Positions 1 to 6,212 of a DNA stretch of 9,593 nucleotides are shown here, piece after piece. The notes beneath the pieces were generated by a model that was not told the origin of the DNA, did no database searches, and was given only the letters and a program-made list of their open reading frames with translations. Location of the stretch: positions 1-9,593 of the forward strand of contig CAKUQM010000052.1 of assembly GCA_934675465.1 (NCBI GenBank). The letters are read 5' to 3'. This stretch comes from an uncultured Erysipelotrichaceae bacterium (GTDB lineage Bacteria; Bacillota_I; Bacilli_A; Erysipelotrichales; Erysipelotrichaceae). A program made the translations under genes and the position numbers. The stretch's first letter is position 1; every line of letters begins with the position of its first letter.

Positions 1-90
1 AAGATAATGAATTATAGACTATAAAATATCCTTTTTCTCACCATATTTTACGGAAAAGTTCTAAAAACAGGTATTATATTAACATATGAA

Positions 91-125
91 AAGAAAAAGA
101 TTTGACATAAAATATCAAATCTCTT
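91..125 (-). terminator. Intrinsic terminator of the symporter-pyrKDFE operon
   Basis: Read on the minus strand, an 8-bp perfect stem (AGATTTGA with TCAAATCT, plus-strand arms 98-105 and 115-122) with a 9-nt loop lies about 35 nt past the pyrE stop. It can be extended by a G-U and two A-U pairs, and it is followed by a T-rich run (TTTTTCTTTT). This has the form of a Rho-independent terminator and closes the operon. The stem is AT-rich, so efficiency may be moderate. Confidence 0.75.
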
Positions 126-157
126 CGTTTTAGTATAAATTATTCAGATTACCTAAA

Positions 158-790
158 TTACTTATTAATCCAAGATTCATCATCAGGATTATTTCTGAAA
201 GCTAACAAAGCATCCTTTTGTTCAGCCTTGATATAACCACATTCGATAGCTACATCAATCAAAGTATCATAATTACTTGCTGAATGATTGATGATATTAT
301 GTTCAGCCAACTTATCAGAAGACTTAGTCATACCATAAGTGAAAATAGATGCGATGCCTAATACTTCAGCACCAACTTCTCTTAAAGTCTCACAAACTTC
401 AATTGCAGACTTAGCGGTAGAAATTAAATCCTCTACTACAACGCACTTAGTACCAGGTTCAACCTTACCCTCAATCTTATTATTTCTACCATGATCCTTG
501 TTAGAACCTCTAACATAACCCATAGGTAAATTTAAGATAGTAGCAACAATAGCAGCATGGGCAATACCGGCAGTAGATGTACCAATTACCATCTCAGTCT
601 CTGGATAATACTTCTTAATAAGTTCTGCAATCGCATTCTCAACATCATTTCTAACCTCAACGTCAGACAATGTTAAACGGTTATCACAATAAATAGGTGA
701 CTTAATACCACTAGCCCAAGTAAATGGTTCCTCTGGTCTTAAGAACACAGCCTTAATCTTTAATAAATCTTGCGCAATTTTTCTTTCCAT
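158..790 (-). CDS. pyrE: Orotate phosphoribosyltransferase
   Basis: PyrE joins orotate to PRPP to give OMP and pyrophosphate, the fifth step of de novo UMP synthesis, in the cytoplasm. The 210-residue length is normal for the family. The PRPP-binding motif is VVVEDLISTAKS at residues 117-128; ISTGG is commoner at its end, so TAKS is a mild variant. The flexible catalytic loop is visible as KDHG at 98-101, with Lys98 and His100 as the usual catalytic residues. The N-terminal SGIKSPIYCDNR block (28-38) is also typical. The ATG is preceded by AAGGGGAA, which lies inside the last codons of pyrF; the pyrF stop is 5 nt upstream, so translation is probably coupled. It is the last gene of the operon and is followed by a terminator. 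Identification is firm. Confidence 0.96.
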   Translation of the reverse strand: MERKIAQDLLKIKAVFLRPEEPFTWASGIKSPIYCDNRLTLSDVEVRNDVENAIAELIKKYYPETEMVIGTSTAGIAHAAIVATILNLPMGYVRGSNKDHGRNNKIEGKVEPGTKCVVVEDLISTAKSAIEVCETLREVGAEVLGIASIFTYGMTKSSDKLAEHNIINHSASNYDTLIDVAIECGYIKAEQKDALLAFRNNPDDESWINK

Positions 791-795
791 GTAAA

Positions 796-1497
796 TTATT
801 CCCCTTCAAATTCTTCACAAGCTCTTAAATAAGCAGCCTTTGGATCAGCAGCAGCTGTAATACTTCTTCCTACAACAATATAAGAAGAGCCTAATTCCTT
901 AGCTAAAGCAGGAGTAGTAACTCTTTTTTGATCACCCTTGTCATCATCCGCAAAACGAACACCAGGAGTAACAGTTAAGAAATCACTACCACAGTTTTCC
1001 TTAACAACACCACTCTCTAAAGGTGAACAAACAACACCATCACAACCTGCTTCTTTAGCATTCTTAGCATAATGAACTACTGTCTCATTTAAATCCTTAG
1101 AAATTAACAATTCATTAGCGATACTCTCACTATTTAAACTAGTTAAGATTGTAACAGCCAATAGCTTTGTATCCTTACCCTTTTCAGTTAAAGCTCTTTT
1201 TGCAGCCTTCATCATCTCTATACCGCCGCCTGCATGAACATTAACCATATCTACATCAAGATCAGCAAGATTTAACATAGCCTTATAAACAGTATTTGGA
1301 ATATCATGTAACTTTAAATCAAGGAAAACCTTATGGCCTCTTTTCTTAATCTCTCTTACAAGTTCTGGTCCTTGACCATAGAAAATTTCCATACCAATCT
1401 TTAAGAAAGGCTTCTTATCACCATCAAACTTATCAAGGAAAGAAAGTAAAGTTTCCTTATCCTTAAAATCGCACGCAACTATAACTTCTCTAGACAT
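796..1497 (-). CDS. pyrF: Orotidine 5'-phosphate decarboxylase
   Basis: PyrF decarboxylates OMP to UMP, the last step of de novo pyrimidine nucleotide synthesis. The catalytic DxKxxD block is seen as DLKLHD at residues 60-65 (Asp60, Lys62, Asp65). The phosphate-binding TPGVR (177-181) and the C-terminal GRSIT (210-214) are both present. I start it at ATG 1497 (MSREVIVACDF), giving 233 residues, because GGAAGGAG sits 5 nt upstream. An in-frame TTG at 1512 would overlap that ribosome binding site and add only five unconserved residues. The start overlaps the end of pyrD by 8 nt and the stop is 5 nt before pyrE, so all three are very probably on one mRNA. Nothing is missing from the active site. 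Confidence 0.96.
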   Translation of the reverse strand: MSREVIVACDFKDKETLLSFLDKFDGDKKPFLKIGMEIFYGQGPELVREIKKRGHKVFLDLKLHDIPNTVYKAMLNLADLDVDMVNVHAGGGIEMMKAAKRALTEKGKDTKLLAVTILTSLNSESIANELLISKDLNETVVHYAKNAKEAGCDGVVCSPLESGVVKENCGSDFLTVTPGVRFADDDKGDQKRVTTPALAKELGSSYIVVGRSITAAADPKAAYLRACEEFEGE

Positions 1498-2407
1498 TAT
1501 GACTCCTTCCAATAATACTACTTATATTATCTATTTTTAGTTCATCTAATAAAAGGCCTAAATCATCAATTATTTCCTTACAAGCATAAGGATTAATCAA
1601 ATTCTCCGTACCAATCTCAACCGCACTAGCACCAGCAGACATCATCTCTACTACATCCTTAGCACAAGACACGCCACCACAACCTACGATTGGAATATTA
1701 ACTTCTTTATATACCTTATAAATTGTCTCAAGAACAATTGGATAAATACCCTTACCAGAAACACCACCTGTTAGATTATCTAAGATTGGCTTACCTGTCT
1801 TTAAATCAAAACGCATACCTAAGAAAGTATTCAATAATACTAAACCGTCAGCACCATTCTCTTCTAAAGCCTTAGCCATCTTAACGATATCCTTACATTG
1901 AGGAGTACACTTTACATAAACTGGCTTTGTACAAACACTATTAACTTCCTTCAATACACTAACTGCACTATCAATATCGGTACCAAATGACATACCACCA
2001 CCATGAACATTAGGACAAGAGATATTAAGTTCAATAATACCTACAAGATCTTCTTTATCTAGTTTTCTTGCACACTCTCTATATTGTTCAAGAGAAAAAC
2101 CAGATACATTCGCAAAAACCTTGCCATGATAAATTTCCTTTAACTTAGGAAAATACTCATTAACAACCTTTTCAACACCCGGATTCTCAAGGCCAACACT
2201 ATTTAACATGCCACCTTCATATTCGGCAATTCTTGGTAGTCTATTACCATCACGAGGCTCTAGAGTAGTTCCCTTGATAGAGAATGAACCAAGCTCATTG
2301 ATATCATAGAATTCTGCAAACTCAAAACCATAACCGAAAGTACCAGAAGCAGGAATCAAAGGATTCTTTAATTTTAAATTAGATAATTCTACATCAAGTT
2401 TTCCCAT
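1490..2407 (-). CDS. pyrD: Dihydroorotate dehydrogenase, class 1B catalytic subunit
   Basis: This FMN-containing subunit oxidises dihydroorotate to orotate. It is 305 residues long, usual for PyrDB. The catalytic cysteine is Cys131 in NISCPN (128-133), where membrane-bound class 2 enzymes have serine. Lys45 in the SIKGTT block and Lys166 contact flavin and substrate in the family, and the glycine-rich GGVSG (214-218) and GCGGV (242-246) loops bind FMN phosphate. The partner gene pyrK lies directly upstream and overlaps it by 19 nt, which fits the known heterotetramer in which PyrK passes electrons on to NAD+. The ribosome binding site GGAGG is 7 nt before the ATG, inside pyrK. The class 1B assignment rests on both the cysteine and the linked pyrK. 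Confidence 0.96.
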   Translation of the reverse strand: MGKLDVELSNLKLKNPLIPASGTFGYGFEFAEFYDINELGSFSIKGTTLEPRDGNRLPRIAEYEGGMLNSVGLENPGVEKVVNEYFPKLKEIYHGKVFANVSGFSLEQYRECARKLDKEDLVGIIELNISCPNVHGGGMSFGTDIDSAVSVLKEVNSVCTKPVYVKCTPQCKDIVKMAKALEENGADGLVLLNTFLGMRFDLKTGKPILDNLTGGVSGKGIYPIVLETIYKVYKEVNIPIVGCGGVSCAKDVVEMMSAGASAVEIGTENLINPYACKEIIDDLGLLLDELKIDNISSIIGRSHNV

Positions 2408-3120
2408 ATAATATCCTCCGCCTCAAACACTGGACCCTCTTTACAAACTCTTTTACGACCGCTTTTAAACGTAGCTGAACAACCCATGCAAGCACCAAAG
2501 CCACAGCCCATTCTAGCTTCCAAAGAACAGTAGCCTTCCTTGCAGTATGATGTTACGCCCTTAAGCATAACAAGCGGACCACAGGCAAAATATTTGATGT
2601 TGTCTAAACCCTCTCTTTTTAAGACATCAACAACATTCTCACCATCACAATCATAACTTACATAGAAATTATCACTATAAGCCTTAATCTCTTCTAAAAG
2701 AATTGTATTATCTCTATTGCCAAAACCAAGTACTGTAGTAACCTTTAAACCTCTATTTTTAGCCTCTCTTGCGATATATAGTAATGGTGCTACACCAATG
2801 CCACCACCAACTAATAGAATCTCATCTTCAAATAAATCCAAATCAATACCATTTCCAAGTGGCAATAAAGTGTCAAGCTCTTCGCCGACACCCATTTCAG
2901 ATAAAATCTTAGTACCCTCACCATTAATCTTAATAGCTAAAGTAATAATGCCATCCTTATAGTCACTGATAGAAACAGGCCTTCTTAAACTCTTCTCTTT
3001 AATTTGAAGATTCAAGAATTGACCAGGCTTGATATCTAAATCAGAACCAGCAGCCAACTTCATTGTGAAGTAACAACCGCTACCCTCATTAGATAGAACT
3101 TTCAGCAATTTCTTCTCCAT
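2389..3120 (-). CDS. pyrK: Dihydroorotate dehydrogenase electron transfer subunit
   Basis: PyrK carries FAD and a [2Fe-2S] cluster and moves electrons from PyrD to NAD+. The FAD-binding RRPVS motif is at residues 46-50, the nucleotide-binding GGGIGVAPL at 105-113, and FACGP at 178-182. The cluster ligands are Cys206, Cys211, Cys214 and Cys226 (C-x4-C-x2-C-x11-C). I start it at ATG 3120 (MEKKLLKVLSNEG, 243 residues), which matches the usual family N-terminus; AAAGGA lies 8 nt upstream. An ATG at 3210 is also in frame, but the extra 30 residues are an out-of-frame reading of the symporter end and resemble no PyrK. A second in-frame ATG at 3129 cannot be excluded. The gene overlaps the symporter by 32 nt and pyrD by 19 nt. 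Confidence 0.94.
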   Translation of the reverse strand: MEKKLLKVLSNEGSGCYFTMKLAAGSDLDIKPGQFLNLQIKEKSLRRPVSISDYKDGIITLAIKINGEGTKILSEMGVGEELDTLLPLGNGIDLDLFEDEILLVGGGIGVAPLLYIAREAKNRGLKVTTVLGFGNRDNTILLEEIKAYSDNFYVSYDCDGENVVDVLKREGLDNIKYFACGPLVMLKGVTSYCKEGYCSLEARMGCGFGACMGCSATFKSGRKRVCKEGPVFEAEDIIWENLM

Positions 3121-4465
3121 ACTCCCCATCCTTTGCGTTAAATGCCTTCTCATCAAGGCCATTTTCACTCTTAGCAACAGCCATAGCGCAAGCAGTATCA
3201 CCTGTAACATTTAATGCAGTAACTAGCATTTCAATTGGTCTATTGATAGCTAAGATTAAAGCATATACAGACAAGGCAATTTCATTTGTAAAACCTACAC
3301 CAGAAAGAATTGTAAATAAGATTACAGCACCAGCACCAGGAGCAGCTGGAGTACCGATAGATGCGATAACAGCCAACAAGCCAATTAACACTAATTGAGT
3401 AAAGCTTACATTATATCCTGCAACACCTGCGATAAAGATTGTCGCAACTACCTGCATCAAAGCAGTACCATCCATATTAATAGTCATACCTAAAGGCAAT
3501 ACAAATGATGCGATTTCATCGCTTACACCTAATTCTACTTTAGCAGTTTCCATATTCATTGGCAATGTTGCAGCACTTGAAGAAGTAGAGAAACCAAATA
3601 AGGCAACCTTCGCAATCTTCTTAGCGAAAGTAATAGGGTTACACTTTGTAGTAACTGATACAAATAGAGGATAGAACACAAACAAGAACAACAATAATAA
3701 TACTGTAGTTAAAACGATATAACTTAATGCTGGCTTTAAGTAAGAAACACCATAAGCAGCACAAGTTCTAGTTAATAAACAGAAGATCGCAACTGGTGCA
3801 AACTTGTTTACGATAAATGACAAGATAACAGTAACTAGTTCTGAAATTTCTGAACATAATTTTGAAACAGCACTAAACTTTTCAGGATTTGAATTGATAC
3901 CTAAACCAACCGCAACAGCACATACAACAATCGCAAGAACACCACCGTTATTACTTAATGCTGATACAAGGTTATTTGGAACCGCATTAATTAGAATCAA
4001 CAATGGGTTACTAGCGCTCTTACCAGTTGCAGCCTCAAGACCTGTTTCAACTGACTTAAATAAGCCTGCATTGTAACTTAACATACCGCATACTGAGGCA
4101 ATTAAGATTGCGATAACAGTTGTAAGTAAAAAATAGCCAATTGTCTTAGAAGCAATTCTACCAAGCTTCTTAGCATCTGATATTCTAATCATTGCGATAA
4201 CAATTGATGTGAACACCATAGGAATGATAATAACTTGCATTGCCTTAACGAACAATTGACCAATTATATAAAATAAACCAATAGCTTTTTCATTGCCCTC
4301 AGCAGTAATATCTGCGAACAACAAATTATTGATAGTATTCCAAGTCTCTGGATTACCACCTTCAACTAACTTAACTCTTAATAAAATAGCTCCAATACCA
4401 ACTACAATGCCAAGAATAAGGGCGATAGCCATCTTCTTAGCTAATGACATTTTTGAATTTTCCAT
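3089..4465 (-). CDS. SLC1/DAACS-family cation symporter of uncertain substrate
   Basis: This 458-residue membrane protein belongs to the dicarboxylate/amino acid:cation symporter family (GltPh, GltP, DctA, SstT). The re-entrant loop HP1 carries SSSAATLP (295-302), TM7 carries NMDGT (330-334), HP2 carries GTPAAPGAG (371-379), and TM8 carries NVTGD (419-423); the NMDGT and NVTGD blocks form the sodium sites in the family. By my recollection of the GltPh alignment, the TM8 substrate residues Asp394 and Arg397 are replaced by Glu412 and Val415, while Thr416 and Asn419 are kept. HP1 has Thr294 where GltPh has an arginine. Without either arginine, the usual 'glutamate/aspartate transporter' label is doubtful. 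It is the first gene of the pyr operon, with AGGAGG 5 nt before the ATG and an attenuator-like leader upstream. Its last 32 nt overlap pyrK. Confidence 0.9.
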   Translation of the reverse strand: MENSKMSLAKKMAIALILGIVVGIGAILLRVKLVEGGNPETWNTINNLLFADITAEGNEKAIGLFYIIGQLFVKAMQVIIIPMVFTSIVIAMIRISDAKKLGRIASKTIGYFLLTTVIAILIASVCGMLSYNAGLFKSVETGLEAATGKSASNPLLILINAVPNNLVSALSNNGGVLAIVVCAVAVGLGINSNPEKFSAVSKLCSEISELVTVILSFIVNKFAPVAIFCLLTRTCAAYGVSYLKPALSYIVLTTVLLLLFLFVFYPLFVSVTTKCNPITFAKKIAKVALFGFSTSSSAATLPMNMETAKVELGVSDEIASFVLPLGMTINMDGTALMQVVATIFIAGVAGYNVSFTQLVLIGLLAVIASIGTPAAPGAGAVILFTILSGVGFTNEIALSVYALILAINRPIEMLVTALNVTGDTACAMAVAKSENGLDEKAFNAKDGEYGEEIAESSI

Positions 4466-4470
4466 AAAAT

Positions 4471-4476
4471 CCTCCT
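4471..4476 (-). promoter_or_regulatory. Ribosome binding site of the symporter
   Basis: On the minus strand AGGAGG stands 5 nt before the ATG at 4465. It begins only about 8 nt after the U-run of the leader terminator, so in the terminated state the transcript would end just before the ribosome binding site. Confidence 0.85.
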
Positions 4477-4484
4477 ATATAAAC

Positions 4485-4512
4485 AAAAACCCCATAAGTT
4501 GATACTATGGGG
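4485..4512 (-). terminator. Leader terminator in front of the symporter-pyr operon
   Basis: On the minus strand CCCCATA (4506-4512) pairs with TATGGGG (4490-4496), and a G-U pair can extend the stem to 8 bp. TTTTTGTTT follows directly. This is a complete intrinsic terminator between the promoter and the first gene, so transcription must read through it for the operon to be expressed. Its 5' arm overlaps CATAGTATC (4501-4509), which can instead pair with an upstream segment. Confidence 0.8.
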
Positions 4513-4583
4513 TGGACCTTATGAAAAAACATATACAACAATTCCTGGCCTTCATAGTATCTCGTACTATATTAAAGTCTTCT
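4485..4583 (-). promoter_or_regulatory. Three-state transcription attenuator leader (class unknown)
   Basis: Four segments of the minus-strand leader can pair in competing ways. Segment 1 (TATAGTA, 4565-4571) pairs with segment 2 (TACTATG, 4553-4559) around a CGAGA loop, 7 bp including one G-U. A 9-nt version of segment 2 (GATACTATG, 4553-4561) pairs perfectly with segment 3 (CATAGTATC, 4501-4509), and an inner GGCC/GGTC helix extends this. Segment 3 overlaps the 5' arm of the terminator (4506-4512). So 1:2 would permit termination and 2:3 would prevent it. This is the logic of PyrR-controlled leaders. The loop contains GAGA, as in the GNGA part of the PyrR consensus, but the conserved C-G pairs of that site are absent. 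I recognise no known riboswitch class. Confidence 0.65.
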
Positions 4584-4588
4584 AAAGA

Positions 4589-4617
4589 ATTATAGTCATT
4601 CATCATGCATATTTCAA
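4589..4617 (-). promoter_or_regulatory. Promoter of the symporter-pyrKDFE operon
   Basis: The minus strand has TTGAAA (4612-4617), a 17-bp spacer, and a perfect TATAAT (4589-4594), a strong vegetative-type promoter. The transcript should start near 4582-4583, giving a leader of about 118 nt before the symporter ATG. Confidence 0.82.
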
Positions 4618-4683
4618 GGATAAATTTAAAATATTTTTTGTAAATTCTAGGTGAACTCAATTTAATCCGATTTTCCATTGGTA

Positions 4684-4711
4684 TATAATATGTTTATAAA
4701 TTAACAAGGAG
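4684..4711 (+). promoter_or_regulatory. Candidate -10 box and ribosome binding site of the SDR gene
   Basis: A TATAAT box is at 4684-4689 and AAGGAG at 4706-4711, 10 nt before the ATG at 4722. The -35 region at the right distance (TTTAAT, 4661-4666) is poor, so the promoter is either weak or activator-dependent. It is divergent from the operon promoter at 4589-4617. Confidence 0.5.
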
Positions 4712-4721
4712 ATTAAAGATA

Positions 4722-5480
4722 ATGAGATTTGAAGGAAAATGTGTTGTTGTTACTGGAGCTAGCTCTGGTATGGGACGTAAGATTGCCCTAGACTTTGCCA
4801 AAGAAGGTGCAACTGTAATTGCGGTAGCTAGAAGACTAGAAAGACTTGAAGAAATCGCTAAAGAAGCTGAAGGTTTTGCAGGAAAGATTCTTCCATACCA
4901 AGGTGATATTTCTTTAGAAGAAGTAAACAATGGCATGATTGACTATGCAGTTAAAGAATGTGGTAAATTAGATGTTCTAGTAAATAATGCTGGTATCATG
5001 GATGAATTTACTCCAATTGGTGAATTAACTGATGAACTATTCAATAAAGTAATGGCAGTTAACTTGAATGGTCCAATCTATGCCATGAGAAAAGCTGTAC
5101 AAGTTATGTTAGAAAAAGAAACAAACGGTAACATCGTAAACATCGCATCTATCGGTGGTGTATGTGGTGCTAGAGCAGGTGTTGCTTATACCGCATCTAA
5201 ACATGCTATTGTTGGTGCTACTAAAAATACCGCATACATGTATGCTGGAAAGATTCGTTGTAACGTAGTATGCCCAGGTGGTGTTGAAACCGAAGTTATG
5301 AACAGTCAAACTAACATCAGCCAATTTGGTGTAGGCAGAATCATGGCAGGCCTAGATACATCAATCCCTGCTGGTAAAGTAGAAGACATCTCTACAGCTG
5401 TTCTATATATTGCTAGTGATGATGCTAAATTCATGACTGGTGCCCAAATCGTTATTGATGGTGGCGTAAGCTGTAACTAA
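4722..5480 (+). CDS. Short-chain dehydrogenase/reductase (SDR), substrate unknown
   Basis: This is a classical SDR of 252 residues, the usual length. It has the nucleotide-binding TGASSGMG at 11-18, NNAG at 88-91, and the full catalytic tetrad Asn114, Ser143, Tyr156 and Lys160 (YTASK). Arg37 and Arg38 after the second strand favour NADP(H) over NAD(H). Overall it looks like FabG or a hydroxysteroid/polyol dehydrogenase; those families share all of these motifs, so I do not name a substrate. No acyl carrier protein or other fatty acid gene is nearby, which makes a dedicated FabG role less likely. It is a single-gene transcription unit on the plus strand, divergent from the pyr operon, with a strong hairpin 5 nt after its stop. 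The gene appears intact. Confidence 0.92.
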   Translation: MRFEGKCVVVTGASSGMGRKIALDFAKEGATVIAVARRLERLEEIAKEAEGFAGKILPYQGDISLEEVNNGMIDYAVKECGKLDVLVNNAGIMDEFTPIGELTDELFNKVMAVNLNGPIYAMRKAVQVMLEKETNGNIVNIASIGGVCGARAGVAYTASKHAIVGATKNTAYMYAGKIRCNVVCPGGVETEVMNSQTNISQFGVGRIMAGLDTSIPAGKVEDISTAVLYIASDDAKFMTGAQIVIDGGVSCN

Positions 5481-5485
5481 TACAC

Positions 5486-5516
5486 AAACAATCCCTCGAT
5501 TTCCGAGGGATTGTTT
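5486..5516 (+). terminator. Intrinsic terminator of the SDR gene
   Basis: A 13-bp perfect stem (arms 5486-5498 and 5504-5516, core ATCCCTCG/CGAGGGAT) with a 5-nt loop begins 5 nt after the SDR stop. The 3' arm ends in TTGTTT and continues TATATT, an imperfect U-tail. It could also act on the minus strand, but a separate hairpin lies there. Confidence 0.8.
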
Positions 5517-5520
5517 ATAT

Positions 5521-5549
5521 TCACTTATTCAATTTTTTCGAATAAGTGA
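5521..5549 (-). terminator. Hairpin ending the ASCH-phosphorylase-regulator unit
   Basis: A 10-bp perfect stem (arms 5521-5530 and 5540-5549, TCACTTATTC/GAATAAGTGA) starts directly after the TAG of the minus-strand regulator gene. No long U-run follows on the minus strand, so by itself it is a weak intrinsic terminator. With the neighbouring 13-bp hairpin it separates two convergent units. Confidence 0.5.
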
Positions 5550-6137
5550 CTAATTAAAAAACATATCCATCAGTAAACCAATTAACATGCAAACACAAAG
5601 AGTTATAAGCACACTACCAATAACTAACAACATCTTCTGATATGGACGCTTACCTATTTCTTGTTGTTTATGAATATCATCTAATAGTTTTCCTTCAGAG
5701 AAAGCCACAATTTCCTTATAGGTTTGAACATCATTATCCTTTTTGATTTTTTCAATTTTAAACGCAAAATACATAGAAATCATCCAAATGATTCCCCATG
5801 GAATAAATGCCCAAAGACCAAGCCACATAAATAGTGGAACAGTAGAAACAACCGTTACAATAAGCATTATGGTATAAATTTTTCCATAATGATTCATCTT
5901 GTCAACTTCTTCTTTTTGAATTACATCTTTCATAACATCAACATCTCCTTTGATTAACTTATCTAGAGATACCTTAAAGACTTCACTCAACAACACCAAA
6001 CTATTGATATCTGGATAGCTCTTATCATTTTCCCAATTAGATATTGTTTGTCTAGAAACATAGATTCGATCAGCTAGTTCTTCTTGAGATAATTTAGTTT
6101 CTAAATGATATATTCTAATTTGTTTACCAAGTTACAT
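5550..6137 (-). pseudogene. XRE-family HTH regulator with three membrane segments; stop at codon 2
   Basis: From the ATG at 6135-6137 the reading is Met, stop (TAA, 6132-6134), then an uninterrupted frame LGKQIRIYHLETKLSQEELA and onward to the TAG at 5550. Codons 3 to about 60 form a complete XRE-type helix-turn-helix with the recognition block VSRQTISNWEND. Hydrophobic segments lie near codons 87-106, 107-126 and 168-193, so the product would be a membrane-anchored DNA-binding protein. The relative at 7637-8071 starts MNIGNQI, which aligns with M-stop-LGKQI, so one base change (for example CAA or AAA to TAA) would explain the defect. No ATG, GTG or TTG lies in frame before the recognition helix; a TTG at 5999 would remove the whole HTH. 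It is either a recent pseudogene, a gene using a rare start such as ATT, or a sequencing error. It lies 60 nt downstream of the phosphorylase gene. Confidence 0.75.
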
Positions 6138-6188
6138 CTTTATTTCCCTACATACTCATACTAATCAAAAAGCTATATTTCCTCTATC

Positions 6189-6212
6189 AAAAGTCTTTTA
6201 CATAAGACCTTT
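6189..6212 (-). terminator. Weak hairpin at the end of the phosphorylase gene
   Basis: On the minus strand AAAGGTCTT and AAGACTTTT can form a 9-bp stem (one G-U pair) with a 6-nt loop. It includes the last codons and stop of the phosphorylase gene. The U-run is inside the stem only, so it may reduce rather than stop transcription into the downstream regulator gene. Confidence 0.35.

Noticed and set aside
11..78. TATAAT sequences on the minus strand at 11-16 and 73-78, as promoters of a gene beyond the left edge.
   Set aside because: Neither has a recognisable -35 element at 16-18 bp, and such hexamers are common in AT-rich DNA.
1498..1512. TTG start at 1512 for pyrF.
   Set aside because: It would include the ribosome binding site of the ATG at 1497 in the coding region and add residues not seen in the family.
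2717..2962. Plus-strand open frame inside pyrK.
   Set aside because: It is antisense to a well-supported gene, with no ribosome binding site and no recognisable domain. The same holds for antisense frames at 3804-4076, 4293-4502, 4694-4936, 5109-5324, 6318-6527, 6690-6881 and 7728-7916.
3121..3210. N-terminal extension of pyrK from an ATG at 3210.
   Set aside because: The extra residues are an out-of-frame reading of the symporter C-terminus, match no PyrK, and a good ribosome binding site precedes 3120.
4507..4522. Plus-strand TGGGGTGGACC resembles the T-box GGGTGGNACC sequence, upstream of the SDR gene.
   Set aside because: The CGCG end of the T-box is missing, no terminator or specifier hairpin follows before the SDR gene, and a -10 box lies downstream of it. 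The bases are explained by the minus-strand attenuator.
4553..4571. Hairpin 1:2 as a canonical PyrR binding loop.
   Set aside because: The CGAGA loop matches the NGNGA part of the consensus, but the conserved stem bases (ARUC with GGYU) and the loop cytosine are not in place. Kept only as an architectural similarity.
5550..5999. A separate small membrane protein starting at TTG 5999.
   Set aside because: The frame continues upstream through a complete HTH, and no ribosome binding site precedes the TTG. The longer interrupted gene is the better reading.
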